Source: Onchidella celtica (taxonomy: Eukaryota > Mollusca > Gastropoda > Systellommatophora > Onchidiidae). From it: a DNA stretch of 64,000 nt. Position numbers and translations under genes: made by a program. Below the pieces are notes generated by a model. That model did not search any database, was not told the DNA's origin, and saw only the letters and a program-made list of their open reading frames with translations. The stretch is from the NCBI GenBank assembly GCA_963931925.1, contig OZ007567.1, forward strand, positions 95,982,176 to 96,046,175, given 5' to 3'. Below, piece by piece: positions 1-11,671 of this stretch (its first letter is position 1; each line of letters opens with the position of its first letter).

Positions 1-448
1 GTATGCTTATTCCCCTCTTGTGATTTTCTTACACTATATGTGCTTTATGGATGCCCCCACAATTATAGGCCTAGTGCCTGCACTTGATATTTGCGGGTGC
101 TGCACTTGGGTACTAAACAATGTCACTCTGTCGTCACATGGGAAAAGCACTTTCACCATTTTCAAATCATTTAGCCCCAATTCCCTGAAGAACTGCGATA
201 GACTTCGGAATGCATCTCATGCCAACGCTGCTAGATGGCACCTTTTCATGTACCATACTTGGCAGTTAATTGCCAAGCCAAGGGTTACCTATAAAAAACA
301 TGTCGATGGAGGACTAACTCGCCATGGAGGCTCTGCCCACTGTGACAACCCCCCCTACCCCCGAATGAATTCCGGTCCTCCCAAGAATTAAGTACAGCTG
401 TTATTTTTTTTTTTTTCTTTGGCTGCAGGGCAGAATAACAGGGTTTGA
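1..448. other. No gene seen before copy A
   Basis: No convincing coding region, RNA gene or repeat is visible. Its last part (about 402-428) is a T-rich tract ending in CTGCAG, which looks like a splice acceptor for copy A of the 2H-phosphodiesterase array. Any upstream exon of copy A would lie left of the window or further inside this stretch, and I could not find one. Confidence 0.5.
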
Positions 449-466
449 GAGACATTGTATGATTTC

Positions 467-1129
467 ATGGCCAAGCTGAATAATCAAGGTGAATATTTGC
501 CATTTTATGACTACACCACTGTGAGCATGGTAGAGGGTGATTTCCAGCCTGTTGAAGATTTCATCAAGAAGAGTCCTCTCCTGAGCAAGCATGTGTCTGC
601 CCTGCCATCATCTTCCTACCATGTCACCATCTTCAATATCTTTACACACCGCAGTGTGCCACAAAAGTACAGACCAAAATCAGGTATCATTCCATTGGAT
701 AGATGGCTTGATCTGGAACTACTGTATCCTGACATGTGTGCGGCTCAAAGACTATGTGATCAATTTCAAGGAGACATAACTATGAAGAAGGAGTCGTACT
801 TCCTTGGGAAGTTGCCAGGCCAACCATTGCTTTTTGAGGTCAACTTATCAAATCTAGAAGAGGTTACCAAACTGCGCAAAGAATGTTCACAGATCTTTCA
901 GAAACCAGATCCTTTAAAATTTCATGTTACCATGGGATATGTATTCAAAGAAATCAGTCAAAATATGGCTCATGAAATGAGTAGTGAGTTACGTTCATTA
1001 TGGGAACTGATCCAACATGAGTACTCCCTTGCCAGGCCCAGTGTTTGCTTCTTTGAATCTATGAAAGAATTTATTCCATTTGATACAGTATTGAAAACCA
1101 CAGGTTTTAAATCAGAAGATAATATGTGA
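467..1129 (+). CDS. 2H phosphodiesterase (DUF1868-type), copy A, terminal exon
   Basis: Encodes a complete 2H-phosphodiesterase domain of about 220 residues. The two signature motifs are YHVTIF (first H-x-T) and FHVTMGY (second H-x-T), which supply the paired histidines of 2H phosphoesterases. Family members hydrolyse cyclic or 2'-linked phosphodiesters; the substrate here is unknown. It is the most divergent copy. The acceptor CTGCAG at 428 would open the exon in the same phase (1) as the other copies, but then an in-frame TGA at 446-448 precedes the domain. Either translation starts at the first ATG (467), a weak acceptor at 448-449 is used (also phase 1), or the copy is dead. The domain itself is undamaged, which argues for use. 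No membrane segment is encoded here. Upstream exons were not found. Confidence 0.75.
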   Translation: MAKLNNQGEYLPFYDYTTVSMVEGDFQPVEDFIKKSPLLSKHVSALPSSSYHVTIFNIFTHRSVPQKYRPKSGIIPLDRWLDLELLYPDMCAAQRLCDQFQGDITMKKESYFLGKLPGQPLLFEVNLSNLEEVTKLRKECSQIFQKPDPLKFHVTMGYVFKEISQNMAHEMSSELRSLWELIQHEYSLARPSVCFFESMKEFIPFDTVLKTTGFKSEDNM

Positions 1130-4100
1130 AAACATCCTTGCCATAATAACAATTTAGGTGCTTTCATTTCGATCAGATTTAGGGCACAAAAAAAAGTATT
1201 CAAGTCTGTAATGGCAAAGCTGAAAATGTAGTTCGTCTGTAACAAAAGTAGGTTACTGAAGTCACAAATATGAGTCAAAAAAGGTGCTTTAGACCAAATT
1301 TATGAATAAGTCGCAATTGGGCAGCATCAAACTGAGTGTAAAAGCTAAACACTGGCATGTTGGCACATCAAACATCATAGAATGTGAAGCAATGCTCAGA
1401 AAATTCATAGCAAGACATTTCTGATTTCATGAGAAATTCCAATTTTCAGGATCAATTTTTTAACAACAGTCTTTTTGTGACTTCACTTAGCGCTAGGTCT
1501 TCAATTTCAGGTTTATGTTGCCAGCAAAAGTACACGCTGTCAGTTAAAACAGCTTTGTTTTTTTCTGTTCAAGTGAAAATTTTTATTATATATTATTATA
1601 TATCGACGGTGAAACTCGCAAACCATGTAACTCTAAATTCCATTGTTTTGAGAAAATGGCAAAAAACTATTTTGATGTTCAAATGCAGTCTGAGAACCAC
1701 TCAAGTAAACACATGACTAAAACAAAGGTTTCTATTGGTGTTTTATCACAGAATATTGATGAAGATGGTGCACAATTGTCATGTGATGCCATTTAGCAAG
1801 AAATCAGAGTTGACCTACTTTTGGACTTACACGGTTTGCGAGTTTCACCATCGATATGTTAAGTAATAACCATTTTAGCATTCTCATCAATTAAACCAGA
1901 TATCTACTGGACTCATTTCCATATTGATCATTGTCTGTAATTTCCAATCTATTCCCAGTATAAAAAAAAATGACAAAACTGACAAATAAATGATGTCTAG
2001 AAAGAATATTTCATGAACAAGTAGCAAGAAGGAAATAAGACGCATAGGGCCCACACCGGTTCAATACATACATAATATTATTCTAATATTTATATGTGCA
2101 GAAATCTCTGTGCTTCTGGCTACTTTCAGGTCAAAGGCAGCAGTATCACTATGAAGCCAAAAGAAAAAAATAGATTAGCCACTTTGAAAACTTTACTGGC
2201 ATTACATCGGTGCAGCATTGTCATTTCATTACCGTGGTCCTCATTATATGAACAAGTCCCAGGTGAACTACATGTATGTGTCTAGAGAGTAACATTGCCA
2301 TCATTTACATTTCTGTACATTTACAGTACTTATCTATTCGCAGTTGTTCTTGTGAAATGTTTCAAACAGTTATGATAAATTATTTGAGACATATGGGTTT
2401 ATCCAGAATGAAAAATTAATTCTATGTCATTATGCATGTAAATAAATGATATATGTCAAAAGGTTATCATGTAGGGGCTCCAATGAAAGATAATGATAAT
2501 TCGCACTTTACCTTGCAGTATAAAGAGAAGTAGATGCATTGGGTTTGAAACAGTGAGTTGCTGACAGTGACAGTTTTGTAAATTCATGACACCCTAGAAG
2601 CAATGTTTATAAAATTACTATCCAAGGTTATTCGTCAATCTGTTGAACAATGTCCACCCAATGCTGGTGAATATTGTAGGAGGTGTTTGTATACATGTAT
2701 CTGGAGTTGTATACTATACTTCAAGCATAGTACATGTATAGAATTTGAATGGTGTGAAATGAGCATCAAAGGGTTCACAGAACACATGGATTCACTTTAG
2801 TGTTGGGAGTTTCCACCAAATACATGTAGTATTTTCTTAGTTTTTGCTGTCAAGTGTTATTCATTCCATTATTCATCACGTGACTTTATTTTGATGTGTT
2901 TTTCAAAAATGCATTTAATATTGATGATATAAATCACATTATTCCTGCAATAAACTTCCTGTAAGAACAGTGCTTCTCGTTTGTTTGAGTTACCAGTCGG
3001 TATCATGCCAGACTGTCAGGAGCTATTTTCTGTCTGTTTGTGTTTTATTGTTTTATCCAGCTGTGGAGAACGCATCATTTATTTCTAGGTATCTGTTTGG
3101 TATATCAGTTGCAGAAGAAGTAAAATATATCATCATAATATTCTTGATGCTAAGCAAGTTATCCTTTGGTCACAGGTCTTTGTGATCACCACTTCACATG
3201 CATCTATGCGGTTCAGTGAAAAAAGTTGCCGATATAATGACAGTATATGTAATATATACAACAAATACACAAGCAACAAAAAAAATGAAAAAAGTAAATA
3301 CATAATAAAAAAATTATAGTGCAGAATCTGTGTGTATTGTGATGCACACTATTTTAATCTTTGGCAGCATGATGAAACACATTGCATGAATAATGAAAAT
3401 GTAAAATAAAATTTATTCTCATCAAAATTTATGTCAGTTCTACCTAACTGTCAACAGTTCTTTTTTGAAAATAGTAATTTCAGTTACTACATGTATATTA
3501 ATATTTGTCATGGCCAAGCACATAATTTGGTTCAGGTATCAGTTATCCTAATTACTCAAACACAGCTTTTCAAAGTAATGACCAGCAGCGCAGTATAATT
3601 TCAAGAGGTAGGCTTTGCTGCGCACAGCTACACATCATTATGATCACTTCTAAAAAGATATCAAGAGAGTTGGCCATAGAAAGGCCTTCACTTGAACAAA
3701 AGATGATAAAGGGGAGTTATGAAACTGCATTTTGAAATGAGACCTCCAACCACAACAGGTTTTGGTACAGTAACAGTATGTATAGCTTATCTGTTGTACT
3801 GCAGATAACGTAATCAAACTAAGATGTGTTGTGTGACACAAATAACCTGGTTCAATCCATTTTTGTTGTACCGCAAAGATGAGAAAGTTGAAGCATACAT
3901 TGTACATGTATATATTTTACCACATATAATGGGAAAGATAAAATAGTGTGTGTTAATAAATCCTATGTAAGATAACAAAAACATTGTATAGTGTATCACT
4001 ATCATAGATAAGTTAGTTAATACAGCATGAATTATATGACTGACAGGTAAAAACATGCACTGTGTACAGTTAAAAACCAGTTAAGACGATTACTTACTGT

Positions 4101-4483
4101 ATCATAAATAGGAAAGCAACTTGTTGTATAATATTATTATATGCGACAATTTATTCTGGAATGTTTGTAGGTTGCCTAAGGTTGCAGTGCGTTTGACCAT
4201 AGCTATCAGTCCACCAGCAACTGTGTAGGACAGAAAGGGTTTGGTCTGACAACTTGATCAGCGCACTGTAAAAGGGGAAGATGAAGCTGTAAAGTGATAT
4301 TTCACTGAATGCTGTTTCAGAAGCTTATAATTATATTTAATTATCTACTCTGTATGTAATTCAGTGTGCAACCTGCTGTGTTTTCTATACAACTTTTGTT
4401 TTCTCATTGCTATTGTGATGATGCGATCAGGTCTAAAGTTGTTGTTTTTTTTTAACGACTTATTTTTTCTCGGCTACTTGCAG
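1130..4483. other. Intergenic, AT-rich, one short DNA transposon
   Basis: No coding region is supported. Besides the 30-bp terminal-inverted-repeat element at 1601-1856 there is only AT-rich sequence with scattered TACATGTA-type words. The end of the stretch is a T-rich tract and CAG (4481-4483) that reads as the acceptor in front of the anchor exon of gene B, so a 5' UTR exon of gene B probably lies somewhere in here. Confidence 0.5.
1601..1856. mobile_element. Short TIR element (mariner-like MITE)
   Basis: Positions 1601-1630 and 1827-1856 are inverted copies matching at 28 of 30 bases (core GGTGAAACTCGCAAACC). If the outermost TA on each side is the target duplication, the element is about 252 bp and of Tc1/mariner type. 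It has no coding capacity. Confidence 0.75.
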
Positions 4484-4516
4484 AATATACCCGGTAGGCC
4501 TATCATATAATAACCA

Positions 4517-7500
4517 ATGACAGGAGGGACTATGCAAGGTGTCCAGGTCCATCGGGGTGCAGTGATCATTTGCTTCTTTGCAACCACTTTGGCCATCTAT
4601 ATCCTGTATAGCTACTGGACAGGTGATTTTATAGCAGTTTCATTCTTGAACAGTGAAAACCATTTTGCTACAATGCATTATACAATTGCCTGCTTTGATT
4701 TGTTTTGTGTCCTCACTGTGGAGAGATGAAAAGATTGACATGATCCTTTAGTCTTTTTCTGAAAATCACAGAAAACATATGAAAAATAAGACTTCTGTGC
4801 CCTGTAATATATGGAAAACACATCAATGGATCCAAATTCTAAGACAAGCTTGAATTCCAAAGAAAATACATGTAAAAAAAAAGTAGGATAATTCAGAATA
4901 CCGCAGAAAATTAAGCAAAGATCTATGTCATTGGTCGCCTGTTGGAACGTTGTTGAAACTAGTTGAAGGTGCTGTTCTTAGGGACTGTCGTATTTTACAT
5001 AGAAAGCTATAACTAAGCAGTGAACACAACTCAGTATTTTCTCTATTTGGCTTTATAATTACACTACACTCCCCTAACAACAGCTTCAAAGAGCAGTTTT
5101 AAAGAGCTTACAACAGCTGATCAATGATATGTCTTTGCGTTATAGGCAAGTGAAGTACATGTACAGTGGGAAACTAAAGTAACTCATTGTACACGTGTGC
5201 TGTGATTCAGAATGTCAAAGGCAGAGAGCCAGAGGTTTTAGAGGAAGATATAAAGTATATATATGTAAATATTTTGGGTTTGATCAGAGAGTATGTATGT
5301 TTAGAGAGGTGTCACTATTGGTCAATTTACACTGCGTGACACAGGAGGCTCCGTGAAACCACTATTAGCATGGAGCAGAAAGTAGGTCGCTGCGGTAAAC
5401 AATACCCGTTTGTGCATTTCCACGGGGCGTAATAACTTACAAACGGCTGTAAATAGTTTCAGTCAGCCCAAAATATATGAATAAACCACACTAAACAGAT
5501 ATGCACACTATCTTTGCCGAAGAAGGTCTCTTTCAATTCTTCAATTTCTTGTTTACCGCAGCGACCTAGTTTCGCCATTTGGCGGAAGTGAGATCTCTCT
5601 ATACATCTATATTCTTTGGTTTGATTTACAGTTTTCTACAGTAGTAATCCATTAGTGGGCTCAAGGATGACGTAGTTTCAAAGAATTCTGGAGGTTTCTG
5701 TTTGTACAGCCTGCTTTACATGTATGATTAAAATTTAATAAAATTAATGTTTGTGTATGTAGGCTGATACTGATGAGCTGCACGGAATTCAGTGGTTGTC
5801 AGAATTTTTACCTTTGAGTCCCCCTTGCAAAGAGTAATCCAGGCAAGATGCACAAAATCAGACTTGACTATCAGAACTTAATGTGTTAGAACTGTTAGCC
5901 GCTCACATGTACCGGCAAGAGACACGTATGAAAAGCCAAAATAGTGCAGTGCTTAGATGGGATTGGGTTTTAGGGTTAGTTAAAGGTTGTAGTTTGTGAA
6001 GTGATTTTGTATTTCGTTTCAATGAGAAGAAGAGGAGACTTTATCTGATGATGCACAAACACATGGCAGATGGACAATTCCCAGAAAATGCTCTATGAGA
6101 TAGTATTTTGCTGCACATGTTGGATTGATGAAAGATTATAAGCAGAAACCAATGTCAATGAAAGAGGTGAATATTTCTTGCATTTCAGTATTGTGTATTG
6201 ATTGAGTTAGTGAACATTTTGTTATTGTTTTTCAGCTTCACAACAAACAATGGAAACTATGCAGACTAAAGATGTAAAAGGTGAGTAAAGTACTTTTTGT
6301 GGCTCAGAATCACATTAGCCGCCAATTTTTGCTTTCCACTGTTGCAAGTGAATTCTGCTGGTAGAAAATAAAACTGACTTACTTTACTTCAGATTGCTTT
6401 TGTGCACCTAGATAAATATATAAACACTAGCTGAGTACCCGTTCGATGAACAGGTTTGTGTAGGTATTTTTTTTTTTTGGTAAAACTTAAGACGCCTTTG
6501 AACTAAGAAAGGCATTAATGCCGCATAGATGGCTTATAAGAAGAGATGCAACAACAAAGGACACCACTTCAGACCGAAGGGAATGAGAACAAAAGCCAAG
6601 ATGCATAGGGTCATCCCCAAAACTTGTGATAGGACAGTACACAGTGCAGTGGTGCGCACCGAAAATTTTCAGGAAGTGATGATGTCATGGGCCTTTAATG
6701 CGCATGCGCAGCTTCACTGAAACCTTAAAATGGCGAACCATGACTCGAAATAGATCTAAATGATGCTTAAACAACGAAAAATGAAACGTAGAAGCCTGAA
6801 CATTTCATAATTTCTAATATAGCCCATGTTACTTTCAGATTGATAATATGCCATTGTGCAAAGTTTGAAGCCTGAGTGTGACGCGGTTCCTGAGCTTCAG
6901 GTGACCAAAGTTTTGAGTTACCAAAATAATATAATAAGGAAACAAAGCATGCAGGCAGGAATGTGGTCCACAGATTGATAAAGTAACTGGAATTTTGAGA
7001 GAAGTTTAAGATTGTCCTGTGATGGTGCTTCCACGCAGAAAAATTATGATTGGATTGGGTTGTTGTTTTTTTCGACCACCCCACAATTGGAAAAAAGTTG
7101 TTCAGAGAATGTGATCTGTGATGTCAGAAAAATGCCATTTTTGGGGACAAAAAATGCAACAAGATGCCACAAAAAATGCCAAAAAATGCCACAAAAAGAC
7201 AAACAATGCCGCAAAAAATGCCACAAACGACATCACAATGTCATAAGTAATGCAATGAAGACTGCCAAATATACAGTAAACAAACCAAAAATGGTTAAAA
7301 GTACAGTGCCACTACACATGGAATGACGATGATGGACCCGTGGTTGCAGTCAAGAGATTCTAAATTCTGATTCTGAACACAAAAAGAAAGCGAAAGTAGG
7401 GGTGGGTGTGCTCGCTTGGGTAGTAGAAATTTTCGCTTTCATGAATAATTACTTATGGTATCCGGATATTGATCTAACATGAATTTTTGAAGGTTATCAA

Positions 7501-9324
7501 TGGTTGTGCTTTAAAATTTTTGGACTCGGATACGGGTACTTTCCGGATAATAACAGTCCTAAAAGATAGGAAGTGGCCATTTTTTCTCCAAACGAAGCCA
7601 TAAAAAAAAAAGCAAAAATGCCAAAAAAAAAAAAAGCAAAAAAAAAAAAAACGTTTAAAAAATGCGGAAACATCAGAAAGTGCGGGAAAGAGTGCGGAAT
7701 GCCAAAAAGTGCGGCCGCATTTTCCTGACATCACAGAATGTGATACCTTCCAACATGATTAAAAAAAAAGTATTGATTCTTTCTAACTTACCTACCTGCA
7801 TTTGGTCATATCTTTAACACAACAATCTCTCAAAACACTGCACAAGACCAAATAAACTTTTCATCATTATATGGGGTGATAATCAAAAGAGTGCTGTTAA
7901 ATGCATTTGCTCGTCTGTAGGAATGAAAGGGACCGTACAAAGAGATCGCAGCCCAGTTACATAGTGGAAGAAAACTGAACTAACTATTGAAGAACCAACA
8001 GTAGTTTGATCTGCCAAGAGCATCTGTCATGTTATTTTTCTAATTTAGAACATATTACATGTGTTTATCACATTGTGACTCCTCATACACCTCTTTGTTT
8101 ATAGATGCGTAATAAATTTGTGGTGTAGCTATATATATTAACCATACCTTAGCTTTCCACACAGTAGGTTTGTACATTAGGTCAGCTGCATTTTATCTGA
8201 AGCTCAAAGAGACATGATGCTGAAAGACATTTTCTTAAAAGTTGTCAGTGTTTGGGCAGTAATATGTACTATTATTCAAGTACTTCTAAGACCTGTTTTT
8301 ATTAATGTGTCCATTGCTATATAATTGTATATCTGTAACAAAGAAAGGGTATAAAAAGATATGCTGAAAGTGTTGATCACAAATTTCCTAATAAGACTGA
8401 CTGCCATTTTCACATTTCCACAAAAAAGTGGAAATAGCCAAGGCATTTATCCTATAAATTTTCAGCACTTTATCCATTTTGAAAACTGGCTGTGCCTAAC
8501 TATTTGGACAAGATGCAAATATAATATCCTTTCAAAATTCATTCATTGTCATTGATTTCAAATACCCAACTAACTTTTTTGTGCGGAAAAAAATTACCAT
8601 CGCATAAGTGCGAAGAAGCTACTTTCTATTAGCATACTGTCTTTATCAATTAATCACAGATGGGGTGCAACAAGTCAGAAGTGCACAGAAGATAGATGAA
8701 AATGGATTCTTCCTTCCATTTTTTGGTTACACGATCATCAGCATGGTTATTGACCCTCCCATTGGGGTTGAGAATTTCATACGGGGGACAAAGACATTGA
8801 GCAAATATCTCACCGCTCTTCCTGCATCCTCTTATCATGTCACCATGTATGACATTTTCACCGAGAGGAGAGTCATCCAAAAATATGTCCCTAAATCTGG
8901 CTTGGTGCCATCCACCCACTGGTCACAAGTCATGAATGCTCTGCAATCAGATCTCAGAGAAGCTCAGAAGCAGTGTAATCAAGTAAACAATGAAATAGTT
9001 TTCAAAAAACACAACTTCAGGCTGAACCATACAAGGAAGCGAGCATTTTTGTTGGAAGGAAGTGTTACCAATCAGCAACAGATATCTGTGTTTAGAGACA
9101 AATGTCATTCCATTTTTGGAAAGGATGATGGAGATCGAATCTTTCATGTCAGCTTGGGTTATACATTTAGAGACATTGATGAAGTGGCAGTGAAGAACAT
9201 TGAAAAGGAACTAGAACAGTTGTGGGACAGGATTGAACCAACTTTTAATCTTCAACCACCATCTGTATATTATTTTGAAAACATGACAAAATTCATTCTA
9301 TTCGAGAGTCAATTTGCATCCTGA
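4517..9324 (+). CDS. Membrane-anchored 2H phosphodiesterase, gene B (3 coding exons)
   Basis: Coding exons 4517-4622, 6236-6280 and 8660-9324 join as phase 1/phase 1 and give 271 aa. Exon 1 begins at an ATG preceded by two in-frame TAA codons and follows a CAG acceptor at 4483. It encodes a short N-tail and one hydrophobic segment (about residues 14-32), then AG|GTGATT. Exon 2 encodes a 15-residue polar linker and ends at AG|GTGAGT. Exon 3 carries the whole catalytic domain with YHVTMYDIF and FHVSLGY (H-x-T and H-x-S). The family hydrolyses phosphodiesters in cyclic or 2'-linked nucleotides; the real substrate is unknown. The hydrophobic segment followed by a polar linker suggests a type II single-pass protein with the enzyme outside the cytosol (inference). 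Intron 2 holds an 8-bp-duplication hAT-like element and a CTAGCTGAG repeat; intron 1 holds a TIR element. Exon joining is my prediction from splice signals. Confidence 0.75.
5383..5568. mobile_element. Short TIR element (TA-type MITE) in intron 1 of gene B
   Basis: A perfect 20-bp inverted pair lies at 5383-5402 and 5549-5568 (GGTCGCTGCGGTAAACAA after an outer TA). The outer TA dinucleotides fit a Tc1/mariner-type target duplication. The 186-bp element has no coding capacity. Confidence 0.8.
6428..6930. repeat. Interspersed repeat of the CTAGCTGAG family
   Basis: It starts with CTAGCTGAGTACCCG and shares, at about 6718-6758, an almost exact 40-base block with the insertion at 16134-16596. 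Both copies also share weaker similarity further on (TTTGAAG.CTGAGTGT). It lies in intron 2 of gene B. The class is unresolved and the right edge is approximate. The short open frame inside shows nothing gene-like. Confidence 0.5.
7116..7736. mobile_element. hAT-like MITE with 8-bp target duplication
   Basis: The 621-bp element is flanked by a perfect 8-bp direct repeat AATGTGAT (7108-7115 and 7737-7744). Its ends are inverted copies, CTGTGATGTCAG and CTGACATCACAG, extended by about eight similar bases. The inside is A-rich with many copies of an AAAAATGCC-like word on the left and related words on the right, so the element is internally repetitive. Eight-base duplications are the mark of hAT-type insertion. 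No transposase is encoded. Confidence 0.85.
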
Positions 9325-9648
9325 ATGTCTTGCATGAGGCATTGTTAAATTTGTAAGAAATTTTTGGTAACTATCTGAAAAATGGGGCTTTTTGTGAAAT
9401 AATGCACGAAAACTTTTTTTTTTTTACTTGCAGAATTCTGTGTGCTTTTGTTGTCTGAGTGTGGGATCATATGACAAGTTGTTAATGTTTCATGTTGTTA
9501 TTGCAAAATAATGCAAAATTTTCAAAGAGAACTGTATGTTCATTCGGTCAACATATGTAGATACATGTATAATTAATAACCCATATGTAATAACATTTGA
9601 AAAAAAATTCATGCACAGCCTTTTGCTTGTGTCTGTTCTACTTCACAG

Positions 9649-10637
9649 TAAGCAAAAATCCTACACTATTCGCATGTTCCGATAAAATTGGCGCAAATGG
9701 GCAGTACCTACCAATTTTTGGATATACAATTATCAGCCTGGTTTTAAACAAGAGATGAGGGCATGGCCATTGAAAATTTCATCTGCAGCACAAGAACTCG
9801 GAGCAAATACATCTCCCCCCATCCTGCATTTTCCTGTCATATAACTATCTTTGACATCTTTACTCAGAGAAAAGTCCCATGCAAAAATGCTGCCAGATCT
9901 GGCACAGTGCCATCGTATCACTGGTCAGCTGCCCTGAGTAAACTGCACCAGGACTGTATTTCAGCTCAAAAAGCGTCTGATCAGATGCGCTTACATAACT
10001 TGGGGAAAATATCCAGGTCAAGGTCTTATTGTGCATGGACATGTGTCCGATTCTGGTCATGTCACAGAGCTGAGACATCAGTTATTCTCTATTTTTCCCA
10101 GTGCCAACTAGAAAGAGGTGATATTTTGCCTGAGCAAAATTAAAATTAATATATTAAAATTTATCCCTATTCCCCCCCCCCCCCCCCCCCAACCAAACCA
10201 CCCAAAATTTATTATTCTTTATAAAATATATATTAATATATATTCAAATATTATTATAATACTTTTATTATCATACTTTATAATACAGTTGTGAACTGCG
10301 CTTAACAGGCTGTGTAACAGTTTCCTCTGAGATTGAGAGAGGGAGAGAGAAAGAAAGAGAGAGAGAGATGCGAATCGAGAGAACAAGACTTTCTGTAAAG
10401 CCCTTAGAGCAAACTTGTTTGGATTAGGTGCTATATAAATGATCTCCATTATTATTGTTATTATTATATTTCATTTAAGTCTAGGCTATATCTACAGAAA
10501 GATTGAAGAGAGAGATTTATAAGATATCAAAACAGAATTGGACCAACTATGGAAATTGATACAGCACGGTATCACCTAGAACCACCATATGTCCACTATT
10601 TTGAGAAATGGAACAGTTCCCTACCATTTTGAAACTA
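9649..10637 (+). pseudogene. 2H phosphodiesterase copy C, broken and interrupted
   Basis: It begins after the acceptor ACTTCACAG and follows the family sequence through the first motif, where the usual tyrosine is cysteine (CHITIF). Early frame damage is visible around 9746-9760 (AAACAAGAGATGAGG against AAACAGAGATGAGG in intact copies) and more changes follow near the CACTTACATAA block. At 10123-10467 about 340 bp of foreign sequence splits the exon just before the second histidine motif. The rest (GLGYIYRKIEERD-like region to the stop) resumes at about 10468 and ends near 10637. The copy cannot make a full domain. Confidence 0.85.
10123..10467. mobile_element. SINE-like insertion in copy C
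   Basis: The insert separates GATATTT from CATTTAAGTCTAGG, which are adjacent in intact copies; ATATTT is repeated at both sides (target duplication, about 6 bp). Its left part (GCAAAATTAAAATTAATA ... poly-C) resembles the 3' half of the tRNA-derived SINE at 54041-54518. Its right part ends in GGTGCTATATAAATG followed by (ATT)n, a tail type common in invertebrate SINEs and LINEs. A GA-rich stretch lies in between. It may be a composite. Confidence 0.6.
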
Positions 10638-11671
10638 AACATAGGAACATTTTCATTTATTCTCCATATTACAATGAACAGGGAGCTCAGTTAACAAGCG
10701 TTTTTTTCCATAAGAAATGACATGTACTGTAACTTGTTTATAGGTGCAACGAAGGCAATTGTGGAAAACAAAGCGAAGTTGAATTTTACCTTTGTTTGTG
10801 CATTGAGCTCAGAACATCAAGACTCGGTTGCTCAGTGGGTCTCAGACTGAAACACTTAAGGCAAGACTTGCTAATTCTTTAAGATAAAAAGTATGTTCAG
10901 TTTTTCTCGTAAGGGAAATAATTTTTCTATGTCATCTCAGAACATGGCATAATTTCCCTTACCTCAAGCAGTCACATTGACATTAGATAGCGGGCCATAC
11001 TTTATATACTTCAGTCATAAATTTACAGTTACAGGAGCCAATTTTGTTGTAGTTGCTTTCTTTAAAATGACATTGGCGCATACTATGATTGTTTTATTTC
11101 ACATTCAGATATGTTATTTACTTACAAAATAAAATGCCTAGTTTTTAATCAGACGAAATAGTACTTTCCTTTATATGTGAAGCTCTTTTGGGCATATTTT
11201 ACTACTAAGTATAACACTTTTGTATTATTATGTCTAACTGAAGAGTAAAAAGATAATGGTTGTTATATTTATTACAGTTCAGCCCAGCCTAACACTTTTC
11301 ATTAACAGCTTTGGTGCTTTTTATTGTTGTTTTTTGCTGTTTCTTTTTTAAGTTATTTTAAGTACATTCCAAAAATATTTCCTGAATTCACTGCATATAA
11401 CACATGGTGTTACTGGCAGAAAAGTCGGGGTTTTTTGTGAAATAGTGCTTGGTAACTTATTGTAATTTTTTGCAGCCACAATTTTGTATGCTCTAAGTTT
11501 TGGAGTTACAAGTTGATGTACAGTTTTCAGAAAACTAATTTGCTCATACAATGAACCCAACTATCAATACTATCCCAGTAGAATTTTAAATATATCTTTA
11601 ATAAAAATTTGAAGAAAACTCTGCAAACAAAACATGTACCATCTTTTGGTGTACTCTGTTCCATTTTACAG

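Noticed and set aside
7012-7326. 104-aa frame rich in KKCHK/KMP words
   Set aside because: It reads through the AAAAATGCC repeats of the hAT-like element; no family resemblance.
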